Assembly (NCBI GenBank): GCA_036490715.1
Contig: DASXDL010000047.1
Location: 62,001-126,000, forward strand
Direction: 5' to 3'
Length of the DNA stretch: 64,000 bases
From: FEN-1191 sp036490715
Lineage (GTDB): Bacteria; Pseudomonadota; Gammaproteobacteria; Steroidobacterales; Steroidobacteraceae
Made by a program: the position numbers and the translations under genes. Under the pieces are notes generated by a model. It did not search any database and had not been told where the DNA came from. It was given only the letters and a program-made list of their open reading frames with translations. Every line of letters starts with the position of its first letter. Position 1 is the first letter of the stretch. This document shows positions 34,521-45,960 of this stretch, in pieces.

Positions 34521-35111
34521 TCATTTCAGTTGCGTCTGAACCTTCTGCAGGCCGGCTCGGGCGCACTCCTCGTCCTTGGCGGAAGGCTCGGCGCCGCTGA
34601 CACCCACCGCGCCGAGCAGCTCGTGCCCGGCCACGATCAGCACGCCGCCGGCCCAGGTCACGTAGTTGCCCGAGTCGGCGGCATAGCGCGCGGCGAGCGC
34701 CGGATCCGACTTGATCGCCGCCGCCACCTCGCCCGAAGGCATGTTGAATTTGAGCGCGGTGTTGGCCTTGCGGTAGGCAGTGTAGGCGTGCGCGCCGCCG
34801 GTGTCGTCAGCGACGTAATACAGCTTGGGCGTGCCGGCGGCATCCAGCACATCGACACCGACGTGAAAGCCCTTGCACGCGAGCACGATGGCCCGCGCCA
34901 AGTCGATCGCGACATCGATCGGCACGCTGCGTGCCACCACATCCGGCGGACGCGGCGTTCCGGGTGGCGGTCCGCCCGGCATGCCCGGCAGCGGACCCGG
35001 CGGCGGTCCGTTGGCGTTACCCGGGTGGCTCAGATCCGGCGGCGCCTGCGCCTGCGCGCTGACCAGCGCCAGGGCGGCTACGATCGAGAAAATTACCGTG
35101 CGCGCTTGCAT
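34521..35111 (-). CDS. Secreted GlcG/HbpS-like (DUF336) protein with Pro/Gly-rich linker
   Basis: Protein of 196 residues with a signal peptide (ALVSAQAQA), a linker of about 40 residues almost entirely Pro, Gly, Asn and Met, and a GlcG/HbpS (DUF336) domain. The domain shows AIDLARAIVLACKGFHVGVD, then TALKFNMPSGEVAAAIKSDP and GGVLIVAGHELLGAVGVSGA. HbpS relatives bind haem, and GlcG proteins are small companions of oxidative operons. No partner gene is visible; the amidohydrolase converges on it. Confidence 0.78.
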   Translation of the reverse strand: MQARTVIFSIVAALALVSAQAQAPPDLSHPGNANGPPPGPLPGMPGGPPPGTPRPPDVVARSVPIDVAIDLARAIVLACKGFHVGVDVLDAAGTPKLYYVADDTGGAHAYTAYRKANTALKFNMPSGEVAAAIKSDPALAARYAADSGNYVTWAGGVLIVAGHELLGAVGVSGAEPSAKDEECARAGLQKVQTQLK

Positions 35112-35196
35112 GCGCTGACTGTACCGTGCTCACGCTGCTCCGGCGATGGAGCTTGTTGATGTGTGCCATTGCTAGCGTCAATGCCTGCGCCGATGG

Positions 35197-38100
35197 CTAC
35201 TGCAACTTCAGCTCCATGCGCACCTGGGTGTCGCTGCCGGCGCCGGATTCGCGATCGGTGAGGAATACCCGCTCCGGCGGCAGGTCCTTGTCGGCCAGTA
35301 CCGCGGCCTGCACGGCGTCGGCGCGCGCGCGACCGAGGGTCGCGCGCTGATCGGCGGTCGCCTTGAACTGCGGCAGCAACTCCTGCTCGAGCCAGGCGAT
35401 GCGCGCCGCATCCGGGTCGGCGCCGCCACTGTCCGCCGGGTATTGCGGGTCACTCTGAAATTTCTGTTTATAGATCGTCGCCAGCGCACGCAGTCGCGGC
35501 GAGGCCGGGCCCGAAGGCTTGCCGCCACTGGCTGCACGGCCACTGCCGGAACGCGGGTTGGGCGCCGCCGCCTCACCGAGCGCGCTGACCGCCTGCTCCA
35601 ATGCCGCGTGCGCCAGTGCGGCGTCGTCCGAGGCATTGACCGCATGCAGCGGAATGTCGAGCTTGAGCTGCGGCCGCTCGACCAGCGCCTTGGACAGCTT
35701 GCCAAGCTTCTGCGCTTCGCTGTCGGCAACCACCGCCGCGCCAGCCGGGAAATCGATGTACGACAGCTCATGGCCGCCGCCGAACAGTGAGCCGAGCGCC
35801 GCAAACGGTGCGGTCACCACCTTGGTGATCAGATTGACGAACACCTTCCAGATGATCGGCCCGAGCTTGAACTGCGGATCATCGATGCTGCCATTGACCG
35901 GCAGATCCAGGTCGATGACGCCGTTGCGATCCTTCAGCAGCGCCACCGCCAGTTTGACCGGCAATGACACCGCCTGCTTGCTCTCGGTGGCCGGGCCGAA
36001 TTCGAGCTGATCGATCACCACGTGATGACTGGCCTGCAGCTTGCGATTGTCGATGTGGTAGTGGATATCGGTCGACAGCTTGCCCTGGGCGATGCTGTAG
36101 CCGGCAAACTTGCCGGAATACGGGTTGAACGTGGTCAGCTCGATGTTGTGGAAACTCATGCCGATATCGGTGAACACCGTCGGCGCGAACGGCGCCAGCT
36201 GCCCCTTGATCTGCACCGGCGCGTAGCGGTCGACACTGCCGTCGATCGACACCTGCGCGCGCGACTTCGGATCAGACGACAGTCCGGTGACCGTCCCGTG
36301 CAGTCCGAGCATCGCCACCGAAAAATTCGGCTCGACCGTGTGATCGGTGAAATCGGCCGCGCCGTCGCGAATCTCGACGCTGCGGATCCGGATCGGCATC
36401 GACGGTGCACTGCTGGTCGAGGCCGCGGCGGGTGGCTCGGGGTTTGCGGCCTTCGACTTGCGGGAATGCTTGTCCGGTTTGGTATCGGCCAGCTTGGTCG
36501 GTGGCGTCTCGGTCGGCAGTGCGCCGGCCTTGGCCCCGGCTGGATGCAGAATCTCGGCCACGTTCAAGCTGCCGTTGGCACCGATGATCACCCGGCCGTA
36601 GGCACCGACGGTGCGCACCTGATCGACATCCAGTGCATTAGGATCGAGCTGAAATTTAATGCCGACCAGCTGCAGCGCCTTCCAGGTGATGAAGTCGGCG
36701 TTACTGACGTTGTCGCGCGTTGCCAGGTCGCTGAGATCAACGCCGCCACTGAGCTTGAGGTGCGCCTGCCCCTTGGCCGGCGCGCCGTTGTAAGCCAGCT
36801 GCAGTTTCGCGCCCAGGCGGCCGCGGTACAGCGTCATGGCGGTCTGCTGCGACAGGTACGGCTGCAGCGGCGGCAGATCGAATTCCTTGAGCTCGGCGTT
36901 GACGCTCGCGGACAGCGGCGACAGCGTCAGCGAGCCATCGCCGTGCAGCTTGCCGGTGGTTCCGAGGCCGGTGTCGAGCGCGAACTTCAGCGGCTGTGTG
37001 CCATCGCTGGAGTAATTCTCGACGCTAAGATTGAGGGGTGCGACCTTGAGTTGCAGCACCGGCTTGACGCTGCGGTCCTCGGCCTCGATGTCGGCGGCGT
37101 CGATCGACAGCCGTGCCAGCGTGATCTTGAAGGCGGCCCCGCTCGAGGCGGTGTCGGTGGCCGGGGCGGCAGCGGCCGGTGCCGCGGCCGGTGTTGCCGG
37201 GCTCGCCGCCGCCTGAGCTGAGGTCAGGTGCAGCAGATTGAGACTGCCATCGGCCTCGCGCCACAGCTGCAACACCGGCTTTTCCAGCTTGACCTGCGCG
37301 ATGCTGACGGTCCGGGCCGGCAACGCGATGACGGTATCGGCGACGTCCAGTTCCGGCAGCTGAATCCACGGCGAACTGCCGCCGGCGGCGGCCGGCCCCT
37401 TGGGCGATATCGCCAGGCTGTGCACCTTCAGACTCGGCAGCGTCAGCGCCAGGCTGCTGTCGCCTGAAGCGACCACCCGATAGCTGCCCTTGAGATCCAG
37501 GCTGCCGCTGCTCAACGCGAACGGCAGTGCATCGCCGAGGTAGGACGCTATGGTCGCGACCTTGATGCTGCTGAGCGAGAAATCGCCAGTGGATCCGAGC
37601 GGCTGCACCGCGAACTCCCCGGACCAGTCGAGCTGCTCGCCGGCGCCGGTGGCGGCGGCGAAGTGATAGCGATTCTCGAAATTCAGCTGGGTGCGAAAGT
37701 CGCTCAACGAGAATTCGATCGGGCTCAAGGTGGCGCTGAACGGCTGGGCGCGGCTGCGATCCTGGAAATGGACCTGGCCGGCGCTGACCGACAGCGCACC
37801 GATGCGCAGCGCCGGCACCGAGTTGGCTTTCGGCGGCGGTTTCGGACTGGGCGCCGACGGCGGCGCCAGCTTGGTCAGATTGAGCGAGCCATCGCGAGCC
37901 ACCAGCGCGGTCACCACCGGCGCCTCAAGCCGCACCTCGGACAAGGTCCAGGCCCGATGCAGCAGCGAGGCCACAGCGCTGAACTCGACCTGAAACGAGG
38001 CGAAGCTGACCAGCGGCGATCCGTCGGCCTCGGTCAGCCGCAGATCGCGAATGACGGTCTTGAACGTGAACGGATTGAAGCTGACAGCGCCGATCGTCAG

Positions 38101-38283
38101 TTGTCGGCCCAGATTGCGCTGGACGTAGCGAATCGCCTGGGTGCTGGCCAGGTACGGCACCAGCAGGAATCCGGCCAAGGTATAGAGCAGCAGCAGCCCG
38201 ACCACGATGGCCACGCCCAGCCGGTGCGCGCGCAGCCAGCGCAGCGGTCGGTCGGCCGGCTCGTTACCGTCCGAAACATCCAT
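35197..38283 (-). CDS. DUF748/AsmA-like envelope protein
   Basis: Large single-span protein of 1028 residues from ATG 38283. A membrane segment near residues 25-48 (VAIVVGLLLLYTLAGFLLVP) is followed by an extended periplasmic part with repeated AsmA-like beta-strand units, for example NPFTFKTVIRDLRLTEADGS and the later IELTTFNPYSGKFAGYSIAQ, characteristic of DUF748. Ala/Pro-rich linkers interrupt it near residues 350-390 and 630-660. AsmA-like proteins are thought to bridge the envelope for phospholipid transport or outer-membrane homeostasis. Its start lies inside the end of the alpha/beta hydrolase gene. Confidence 0.82.
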   Translation of the reverse strand: MDVSDGNEPADRPLRWLRAHRLGVAIVVGLLLLYTLAGFLLVPYLASTQAIRYVQRNLGRQLTIGAVSFNPFTFKTVIRDLRLTEADGSPLVSFASFQVEFSAVASLLHRAWTLSEVRLEAPVVTALVARDGSLNLTKLAPPSAPSPKPPPKANSVPALRIGALSVSAGQVHFQDRSRAQPFSATLSPIEFSLSDFRTQLNFENRYHFAAATGAGEQLDWSGEFAVQPLGSTGDFSLSSIKVATIASYLGDALPFALSSGSLDLKGSYRVVASGDSSLALTLPSLKVHSLAISPKGPAAAGGSSPWIQLPELDVADTVIALPARTVSIAQVKLEKPVLQLWREADGSLNLLHLTSAQAAASPATPAAAPAAAAPATDTASSGAAFKITLARLSIDAADIEAEDRSVKPVLQLKVAPLNLSVENYSSDGTQPLKFALDTGLGTTGKLHGDGSLTLSPLSASVNAELKEFDLPPLQPYLSQQTAMTLYRGRLGAKLQLAYNGAPAKGQAHLKLSGGVDLSDLATRDNVSNADFITWKALQLVGIKFQLDPNALDVDQVRTVGAYGRVIIGANGSLNVAEILHPAGAKAGALPTETPPTKLADTKPDKHSRKSKAANPEPPAAASTSSAPSMPIRIRSVEIRDGAADFTDHTVEPNFSVAMLGLHGTVTGLSSDPKSRAQVSIDGSVDRYAPVQIKGQLAPFAPTVFTDIGMSFHNIELTTFNPYSGKFAGYSIAQGKLSTDIHYHIDNRKLQASHHVVIDQLEFGPATESKQAVSLPVKLAVALLKDRNGVIDLDLPVNGSIDDPQFKLGPIIWKVFVNLITKVVTAPFAALGSLFGGGHELSYIDFPAGAAVVADSEAQKLGKLSKALVERPQLKLDIPLHAVNASDDAALAHAALEQAVSALGEAAAPNPRSGSGRAASGGKPSGPASPRLRALATIYKQKFQSDPQYPADSGGADPDAARIAWLEQELLPQFKATADQRATLGRARADAVQAAVLADKDLPPERVFLTDRESGAGSDTQVRMELKLQ

Positions 38284-38896
38284 ATTCGAGAAAACTCCCC
38301 GCCTCACGGGCGACCCGTGCCGACCACAGCATGCCTGAATGCGTGCTCGGCACCGTCAGAAACTCGGTGGCGCCGCTCAGATGCGTCTCGGACACCGCCA
38401 CCACCCCGTCATTGGCCTCGCCGAAGCTCAGCAGCAGGCGCGCCAGGCCCACCGGGATGGTGCCGGCGATGATGCCAAGTTCGCGCCCGACATCCCAGCG
38501 CCGCGGATGCTCCGACAGCAGTTCTTCGGCGCAGGCCGCCCCCAGCAGCCGCCGCCCCCAGCGTCGCTGCGCCAGATGGCGGGCGGCGCGTGAACCGGCG
38601 GCCGGCGTGCCGATAAACACCACCCGCCCGGGTCGTGCCGGCGGGTAGCGCTCCAGACAACGCTGGATCAACAGGCCCCCGAGGCTGTGACCGAGCAGGT
38701 GCACCTGCGGTGCCTCGATGGCGGCGATGGTATCGCGCAGTTTGATGAGAATCTGGGCCAGCGGTGGCTGCATCGATGAGTAGGCAAACACCTGCGGCAG
38801 CAAGCCGCGCTGGCGCGCGAGTCGGTGCCGCAAGCCCAGGGACTCCACCCCGTTCATCCACAGCCCATGGACGTAGACCACGGCGGCGGCTGTCAT
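38264..38896 (-). CDS. Alpha/beta hydrolase (lipase-like)
   Basis: Compact hydrolase of 210 residues without a signal peptide. An N-terminal VVYVHGLWMNG oxyanion-loop HG motif, the nucleophile elbow LLGHSLGGLL (Ser at about residue 70), an acid near GEANDGVVAVSET, and a late His in VPSTHSGML complete the triad. The closest type is the PGAP1/lipase-like group. It sits between aspS and the DUF748 gene on the same strand and overlaps the latter by 20 bases. Substrate unknown. Confidence 0.8.
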   Translation of the reverse strand: MTAAAVVYVHGLWMNGVESLGLRHRLARQRGLLPQVFAYSSMQPPLAQILIKLRDTIAAIEAPQVHLLGHSLGGLLIQRCLERYPPARPGRVVFIGTPAAGSRAARHLAQRRWGRRLLGAACAEELLSEHPRRWDVGRELGIIAGTIPVGLARLLLSFGEANDGVVAVSETHLSGATEFLTVPSTHSGMLWSARVAREAGSFLEYGCFGR

Positions 38897-38923
38897 CGGC
38901 GGCTCCCGACGGCTCGCTGCGCT

Positions 38924-40696
38924 TCAGGTCGGAGGGGGTGTGCGCAGCCGGATGTGCAGCTCGCGCAGCTGCGCCTCGGCGATCTCGGTGGGCGCGTCGG
39001 TCATCAGATCAGCCGCCGTCTGGGTCTTCGGAAAGGCGATCACGTCGCGGATACTGTCGGTGCCGGCCATCAGCATGGCCAGACGGTCGAGCCCGAAGGC
39101 AATGCCGCCGTGCGGCGGCGCGCCGTAGCGCAAGGCATCCAGCAAAAAGCCGAACTTGGCGCGCGCTTCCTCGGCACCGATGCCGAGCAGACTGAATACC
39201 TCCGACTGCATCTCCTCGCGAAAGATACGCACCGAGCCGCCGCCGGCCTCGGTGCCGTTGATCACCAGGTCGTAGGCGCGCGCCAGGCAGCCGCCCGGAT
39301 CGGCGCGCAGCGCGGCCGGATCATCGGTCTGCGGCGAAGTGAACGGGTGGTGCATCGCCGCCCAGCGCTTGGCGTCCGCGTCCCATTCGAACATCGGGAA
39401 ATCGACCACCCACAGCAGCCGAAAGCCCGGCGCCACCAGCTTCAGATCCTGCGCCACCTTCAGCCGCAGCGCGCCGAGCGCATCGGCCACGACCCGGGCG
39501 CTGTCGGCGCCAAAGAACACCAGGTCATTGTCGGCGGCACCGGTGCGCTCGAGGATGCCATTGAGCGCCGCATCACTCAGGAATTTGATGATCGGCGACT
39601 GCAGCCCGTCGCGACCGCGAGCGCGCTCGTTGACCTTGATGTAGGCCAGCCCCTTGGCACCGTAGCGGGCCACGAAGGCGGTGTAGTCATCGATCTCCTT
39701 GCGTGTCAGTGCGCCGCCGCCGGGCACCCGCAGCGCCGCCACCCGGCCGCCGGCATCGCGCGCCGGTGCCGAGAACACCTTGAACTCGCACTCGCGCACC
39801 AGGTCCGCCACGTCCACCAGCTCGAGCGCCACCCGCAGATCGGGCTTGTCCGAGCCGTAGCGACGCATGGCCTCGTGATAGCTCAAGCGCACGAACGGCT
39901 GCGGCAGTTCCACGCCCAGCACTTCGCGGAACAGCGTCGCCGCGAGGCCCTCCATCAGCTGCATGATCTGGTCCTGAGTCAGGAACGAGGTCTCGATGTC
40001 GAGCTGGGTGAACTCCGGCTGGCGCTCGGCGCGCAGATCCTCGTCGCGGAAACAGCGCACGATCTGGTAGTAGCGCTCGAAGCCGGCGATCATCAGCAGC
40101 TGCTTGAAGATCTGCGGCGACTGCGGCAGCGCGAAGAATTTGCCCGGATGGGTGCGACTTGGCACCAGATAGTCGCGCGCGCCCTCGGGGGTGGCCTTGG
40201 TGAGCATCGGCGTCTCGATGTCGACGAAGCCCTGCGTGTCCAGATAAGAGCGCATCGAGCGCGTGATCCGGTGCCGCAGCCGCAGCCGCTGACTCATCTG
40301 CTCGCGCCGCAGGTCGAGATAGCGATAGCGCAGCCGCACCTCTTCGCTGACCTCCTCGTCGAGCTGGAACGGCAATGGCTCGCAGCGATTCAGCAGCTCC
40401 AGTTCGCTGGCGATGATCTCGATGCCGCCGGAGGCGAGATTGGGGTTGACGGTGCCGTCCGGGCGCATCCGCACGCTGCCGCGCACCCGCACCACGAACT
40501 CGTTGCGCAGCTTCTCGGCGTTAACGAACATGGCCTGCTGCTCGGGGTGGAACACCACCTGCACCAGTCCCTCGCGGTCGCGCACGTCGACGAAGATCAC
40601 GCCGCCGTGATCGCGGCGCCGGTGCACCCAGCCGGCGACCGCAACGCTGGCGCCGATCAGCTGCTCATTGACCTGTCCGCAGTAATGGCTGCGCAT
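38924..40696 (-). CDS. aspS: Aspartyl-tRNA synthetase (probably non-discriminating)
   Basis: Class IIb synthetase of 590 residues. The ATG at 40696 overlaps the DUF502 stop (TGATG) and gives the canonical MRSHYCGQVNEQLIG start. The anticodon-binding OB domain contains GWVHRRRDHGGVIFVDVRD, with His30 where discriminating E. coli AspRS has Leu. The P. aeruginosa non-discriminating enzyme has His at the equivalent place. Class II motif 2 FRDEDLRAERQPEFTQLD and motif 3 GIAFGLDRLAML are intact, and the bacterial GAD insert is present. It probably charges both tRNA-Asp and tRNA-Asn, implying a GatCAB amidotransferase elsewhere. Confidence 0.96.
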   Translation of the reverse strand: MRSHYCGQVNEQLIGASVAVAGWVHRRRDHGGVIFVDVRDREGLVQVVFHPEQQAMFVNAEKLRNEFVVRVRGSVRMRPDGTVNPNLASGGIEIIASELELLNRCEPLPFQLDEEVSEEVRLRYRYLDLRREQMSQRLRLRHRITRSMRSYLDTQGFVDIETPMLTKATPEGARDYLVPSRTHPGKFFALPQSPQIFKQLLMIAGFERYYQIVRCFRDEDLRAERQPEFTQLDIETSFLTQDQIMQLMEGLAATLFREVLGVELPQPFVRLSYHEAMRRYGSDKPDLRVALELVDVADLVRECEFKVFSAPARDAGGRVAALRVPGGGALTRKEIDDYTAFVARYGAKGLAYIKVNERARGRDGLQSPIIKFLSDAALNGILERTGAADNDLVFFGADSARVVADALGALRLKVAQDLKLVAPGFRLLWVVDFPMFEWDADAKRWAAMHHPFTSPQTDDPAALRADPGGCLARAYDLVINGTEAGGGSVRIFREEMQSEVFSLLGIGAEEARAKFGFLLDALRYGAPPHGGIAFGLDRLAMLMAGTDSIRDVIAFPKTQTAADLMTDAPTEIAEAQLRELHIRLRTPPPT

Positions 40697-41346
40697 CAGC
40701 GTGCCGCCGCGTCGGTTAACGAGGCTGGCGCCGGCGGTACCACCACACCCAGCGTCACGATCATCTTCAGCGCCGCATCGATGCTCATGTCGAGCTCGAT
40801 GGCCTGCGAGCGCGGCACCATCATGATGAAGCCGGAGGTCGGATTCGGCGTGGTCGGTACGAACACGCACACCTGCGGCTCACCGCCGGTCAGGGAGCTG
40901 ACCTGCGGCACATCGCCGGCGGTCTGAAAGCCGATGCTCCAAATTCCGGCGCGTGGAAACTCGATCAGCATGACCTTCTTGAACGAGCTGCCCTTGTTCG
41001 ACAGGATCGTGGTCGAGAAGCTCTTCACGCCGCCATAGACCGCGCGCACGAACGGGATGTGGCTCATCAGCTCTTCCCACCATCCCACCACGCTGCGGCC
41101 GACGATGTTGCCGACCAGCACCCCGGTGCACAGCAACACCAACAGCGCCAGCACCGCACCGAAGCCCGGGATGTGGACCCCGAACAGCACATCCGGCCGC
41201 AGCGACGGCGGCAGCAGCAGCAGCAGTTCATCCACCAGGTCGAGAATGAAGCGCAGCACCAGCACGGTGACCAGAATCGGGATCCAGACCAGTAGCCCCG
41301 CGATCAGATAGCGACGCACAAAGCGCCGTGCGGTTTCCCCGGTCAA
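40696..41346 (-). CDS. DUF502 family membrane protein
   Basis: Protein of 216 residues with two membrane helices: IAGLLVWIPILVTVLVLRFI near residues 14-33 and a second around FGAVLALLVLLCTGVLVGNI, residues 58-77. The conserved DUF502 segment VYGGVKSFSTTILSNKGSSF follows, then CVFVPTTPNPTSGFIMMVPR. The family is widespread next to fmdB-like and aspS genes in Gammaproteobacteria, with no firm function. Overlaps at both ends (with the FmdB gene by 4 bases and with aspS by 1) place it in one operon. Confidence 0.88.
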   Translation of the reverse strand: MTGETARRFVRRYLIAGLLVWIPILVTVLVLRFILDLVDELLLLLPPSLRPDVLFGVHIPGFGAVLALLVLLCTGVLVGNIVGRSVVGWWEELMSHIPFVRAVYGGVKSFSTTILSNKGSSFKKVMLIEFPRAGIWSIGFQTAGDVPQVSSLTGGEPQVCVFVPTTPNPTSGFIMMVPRSQAIELDMSIDAALKMIVTLGVVVPPAPASLTDAAAR

Positions 41347-41816
41347 CGGCCGCCCCGGCGCCGGCTGCTCTTGCGGCGCGCCGGCCGGCTGCTCTTGCCA
41401 CGCGCGCTCTTGCGGCTGGCGCGGGTCTTGGATGCCGGCGCGTGCCGTCCGCCCTTACCCGCACCCGACTCCTTGGACTCGGACTTGCTGTCCGACTTGC
41501 TGTCGGGTTTGCCTTCGGACTTGGCGTCGGTAGCTGCGGCGGCGGGGGCTTCAGCCTTGGCGTCCGGCTTGGCCGCGTCCTTGGCCGGGGCTTCGTCCTT
41601 GTCGGCCGCTACCAGGTTGCGCTTGTTCTCGGCGTCAGACTTGAAGTCGGTCTCGTACCAGCCCGATCCCTTGAGGCGGAACACCGGCGCCGACACCAGT
41701 TTCTTGAACGTGTTTCGGCCGCACGACGGGCACTTCTTCAGCGGCCGATCGCTGATCTTCTGCATGACCTCGGCGTAGTAGCGGCAATTGCTGCATTCGT
41801 ATTCGTAAAACGGCAT
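41343..41816 (-). CDS. FmdB-family zinc-ribbon protein with long charged tail
   Basis: Protein of 157 residues. The N-terminal zinc ribbon has paired cysteines in YECSNCRYYAEV and KKCPSCGRNTFKKL (four Cys), followed by the FRLKGSGWYETDF signature of the FmdB family. From about residue 70 it becomes a low-complexity tail: first mixed charge (Asp/Lys/Ala/Ser, repeated SDSKSES-type units), then strongly basic (Arg/Lys/Ser/Gly to the end). Typical FmdB proteins are shorter and end soon after the ribbon. It heads the FmdB-DUF502-aspS operon. Confidence 0.85.
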   Translation of the reverse strand: MPFYEYECSNCRYYAEVMQKISDRPLKKCPSCGRNTFKKLVSAPVFRLKGSGWYETDFKSDAENKRNLVAADKDEAPAKDAAKPDAKAEAPAAAATDAKSEGKPDSKSDSKSESKESGAGKGGRHAPASKTRASRKSARGKSSRPARRKSSRRRGGR

Positions 41817-41871
41817 ATCTTCCCGGGGATTAAGCTAGCGTGTAGCGAATCGATTATAGACGCCGGCACCC

Positions 41872-42390
41872 TCAGCCATAGCGGATTACGCAGCGCAGCG
41901 GCAGCTCGTGCCAGACGAATTGCGGCACCAGGCACAGATCGATCAGCGCCGCGAGTCCGACCACCTGGTAGCCCGCCAGCAGCGCCAGCTCGGCGGCGGC
42001 ACGCATGGTGCCGCCGGTGGCCAGCACATCGTCGATCAGCGCCACCCGGCCGTGACCCGACTGCACCTCCAGCACGGCGCTGCCGTATTCGAGCGCGTAG
42101 CCGGCCGACACCACCGGCGGCGGCAGCTTGCCCTGCTTGCGGATCGGCACGAAACCCTTGCCCCGGCGCGCCGCCAGTCCGGCCGCCAGGATGAAGCCGC
42201 GCGACTCGATGCCGGCCAGCGCATCGAGGTCGCGCCACTCGGCCTCGCTGAACAAGGCTTCCATCGCGTCCAGCGCCGGCTGGAAATGCTTGCGCAGCAG
42301 CGGCGTGATGTCGCGAAAAAGAATGCCGGGCTTGGGGAAATCCGGCACATCGACAATCTGACTCTTGAGGTCGATGGGCGATCGGTCCAT
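41872..42390 (-). CDS. apt: Adenine phosphoribosyltransferase
   Basis: Purine salvage enzyme of 172 residues making AMP from adenine and PRPP. The PRPP-binding motif VALIDDVLATGGTM is at about residues 117-130. The family start IVDVPDFPKPGILFRDITPL and GIESRGFILAAGLAARRGKG, which binds the base and pyrophosphate, are intact. It is transcribed on the minus strand just before the FmdB operon with 55 bases between; no terminator is evident. Confidence 0.94.
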   Translation of the reverse strand: MDRSPIDLKSQIVDVPDFPKPGILFRDITPLLRKHFQPALDAMEALFSEAEWRDLDALAGIESRGFILAAGLAARRGKGFVPIRKQGKLPPPVVSAGYALEYGSAVLEVQSGHGRVALIDDVLATGGTMRAAAELALLAGYQVVGLAALIDLCLVPQFVWHELPLRCVIRYG

Positions 42391-42452
42391 GGCGAAAGTA
42401 TTCCCTATCGTCCGATCGCTCTCAACGCCGGCGCGTGGGCCGGCCGCCGCTA

Positions 42453-45053
<2,601 letters not shown>

Positions 45054-45106
45054 AGCGGCTTGACCCGTGATTTTTAAGGGAAATTGGTTTGGGATCGCTT
45101 CATCTT

Positions 45107-45134
45107 GTGTGGGGCCAGTACTAAGAAATTCAAG
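45107..45134 (-). promoter_or_regulatory. Sigma-32 (RpoH) heat-shock promoter of clpB
   Basis: Read on the minus strand, CTTGAAT (45134-45128) is followed by a 13-base spacer and CCCCACAC (45114-45107). This fits the sigma-32 consensus CTTGAAA-N13/14-CCCCAT-T. It ends 53 bases upstream of the clpB ATG and has the correct orientation. The -35 lies in the gap after the ZIP transporter gene. Confidence 0.85.
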
Positions 45135-45168
45135 ACCCTGGACGCTACCTCGAGGCGCTCTTAGCCCT

Positions 45169-45960
45169 TCAGGGCAGCCACAGCTCGGCGACCGCAATCA
45201 CCGCCACGCCGCAGCCGATCAGCAGTACCTGGGCGGCGCCGGCCCGCAGCTCCACCCGGCGGTGCAGCCCCGGGATCAGGTCGGCCACCGCCACGTAGAT
45301 CAGCGAGGCGGCGGCCACCGAGATCGCGTAGGGCAGCACGTCCAACGTGCGGCGCAGCGCCAGGTAACCTGCCAGGCCGCCGATGATCGAGGTCAGGCTG
45401 CTGGCGGCGTTGAACCACAGCGCCCGGCTCGGCCGCATGCCCGCGTGCAGCAGCACCGCCAGGTCGCCCAGCTCCTGCGGAATCTCGTGCGCGGTGATCG
45501 CCAGCGTGGTCACGATCCCCAGGCGCACGTCGGTCAGGAACGCCGCGGCGATCAGCACGCCGTCGAAGGCATTGTGGACGCCATCGCCGAACAGCACGAT
45601 CCAGCCGGCGGCGCGATCGCGCTCGCTGGCACCGGGTGCGTGCAGCTGCGGCGCGTGGGTCTCGCAGCTCTCGGTATGACAGTGGCGCCACAGCACCAGC
45701 TTTTCCAGGATGAAGAACAGCGCGATCCCGGCCAGCACCGCCGCGCCGATCGCCTGGATGCGCCCCGGACCGACACTTTCGATCGCCTCGGGCAGCAGAC
45801 CGATCAGGGCTGCGGCCAGCATCGCGCCGGTGGCAAAGCTGATCAGATGCGGCAGCAGGCGGTTACGACGCTGCTCGGACAGCAGCAGGAACACGCTCGC
45901 CAGCGCCGCGCTGAGCACACCGCCCAGAAAGGTGGCGGACAGGATCCAGACCAGGGTCAT
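45169..45960 (-). CDS. ZIP-family metal transporter
   Basis: Inner-membrane divalent cation transporter of 263 residues with about eight helices. A His/Cys-rich cytoplasmic loop (WRHCHTESCETHAPQLH) follows TM3. TM4 has DGVHNAFDG and TM5 has ITAHEIPQELGD, which supply the His/Asn/Asp and His/Glu ligands of the binuclear metal site. Zinc is the commonest substrate, but iron or manganese are possible. Its ATG overlaps the pgeF stop (ATGA), so it is coupled to the rluD-pgeF operon. Confidence 0.88.
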   Translation of the reverse strand: MTLVWILSATFLGGVLSAALASVFLLLSEQRRNRLLPHLISFATGAMLAAALIGLLPEAIESVGPGRIQAIGAAVLAGIALFFILEKLVLWRHCHTESCETHAPQLHAPGASERDRAAGWIVLFGDGVHNAFDGVLIAAAFLTDVRLGIVTTLAITAHEIPQELGDLAVLLHAGMRPSRALWFNAASSLTSIIGGLAGYLALRRTLDVLPYAISVAAASLIYVAVADLIPGLHRRVELRAGAAQVLLIGCGVAVIAVAELWLP

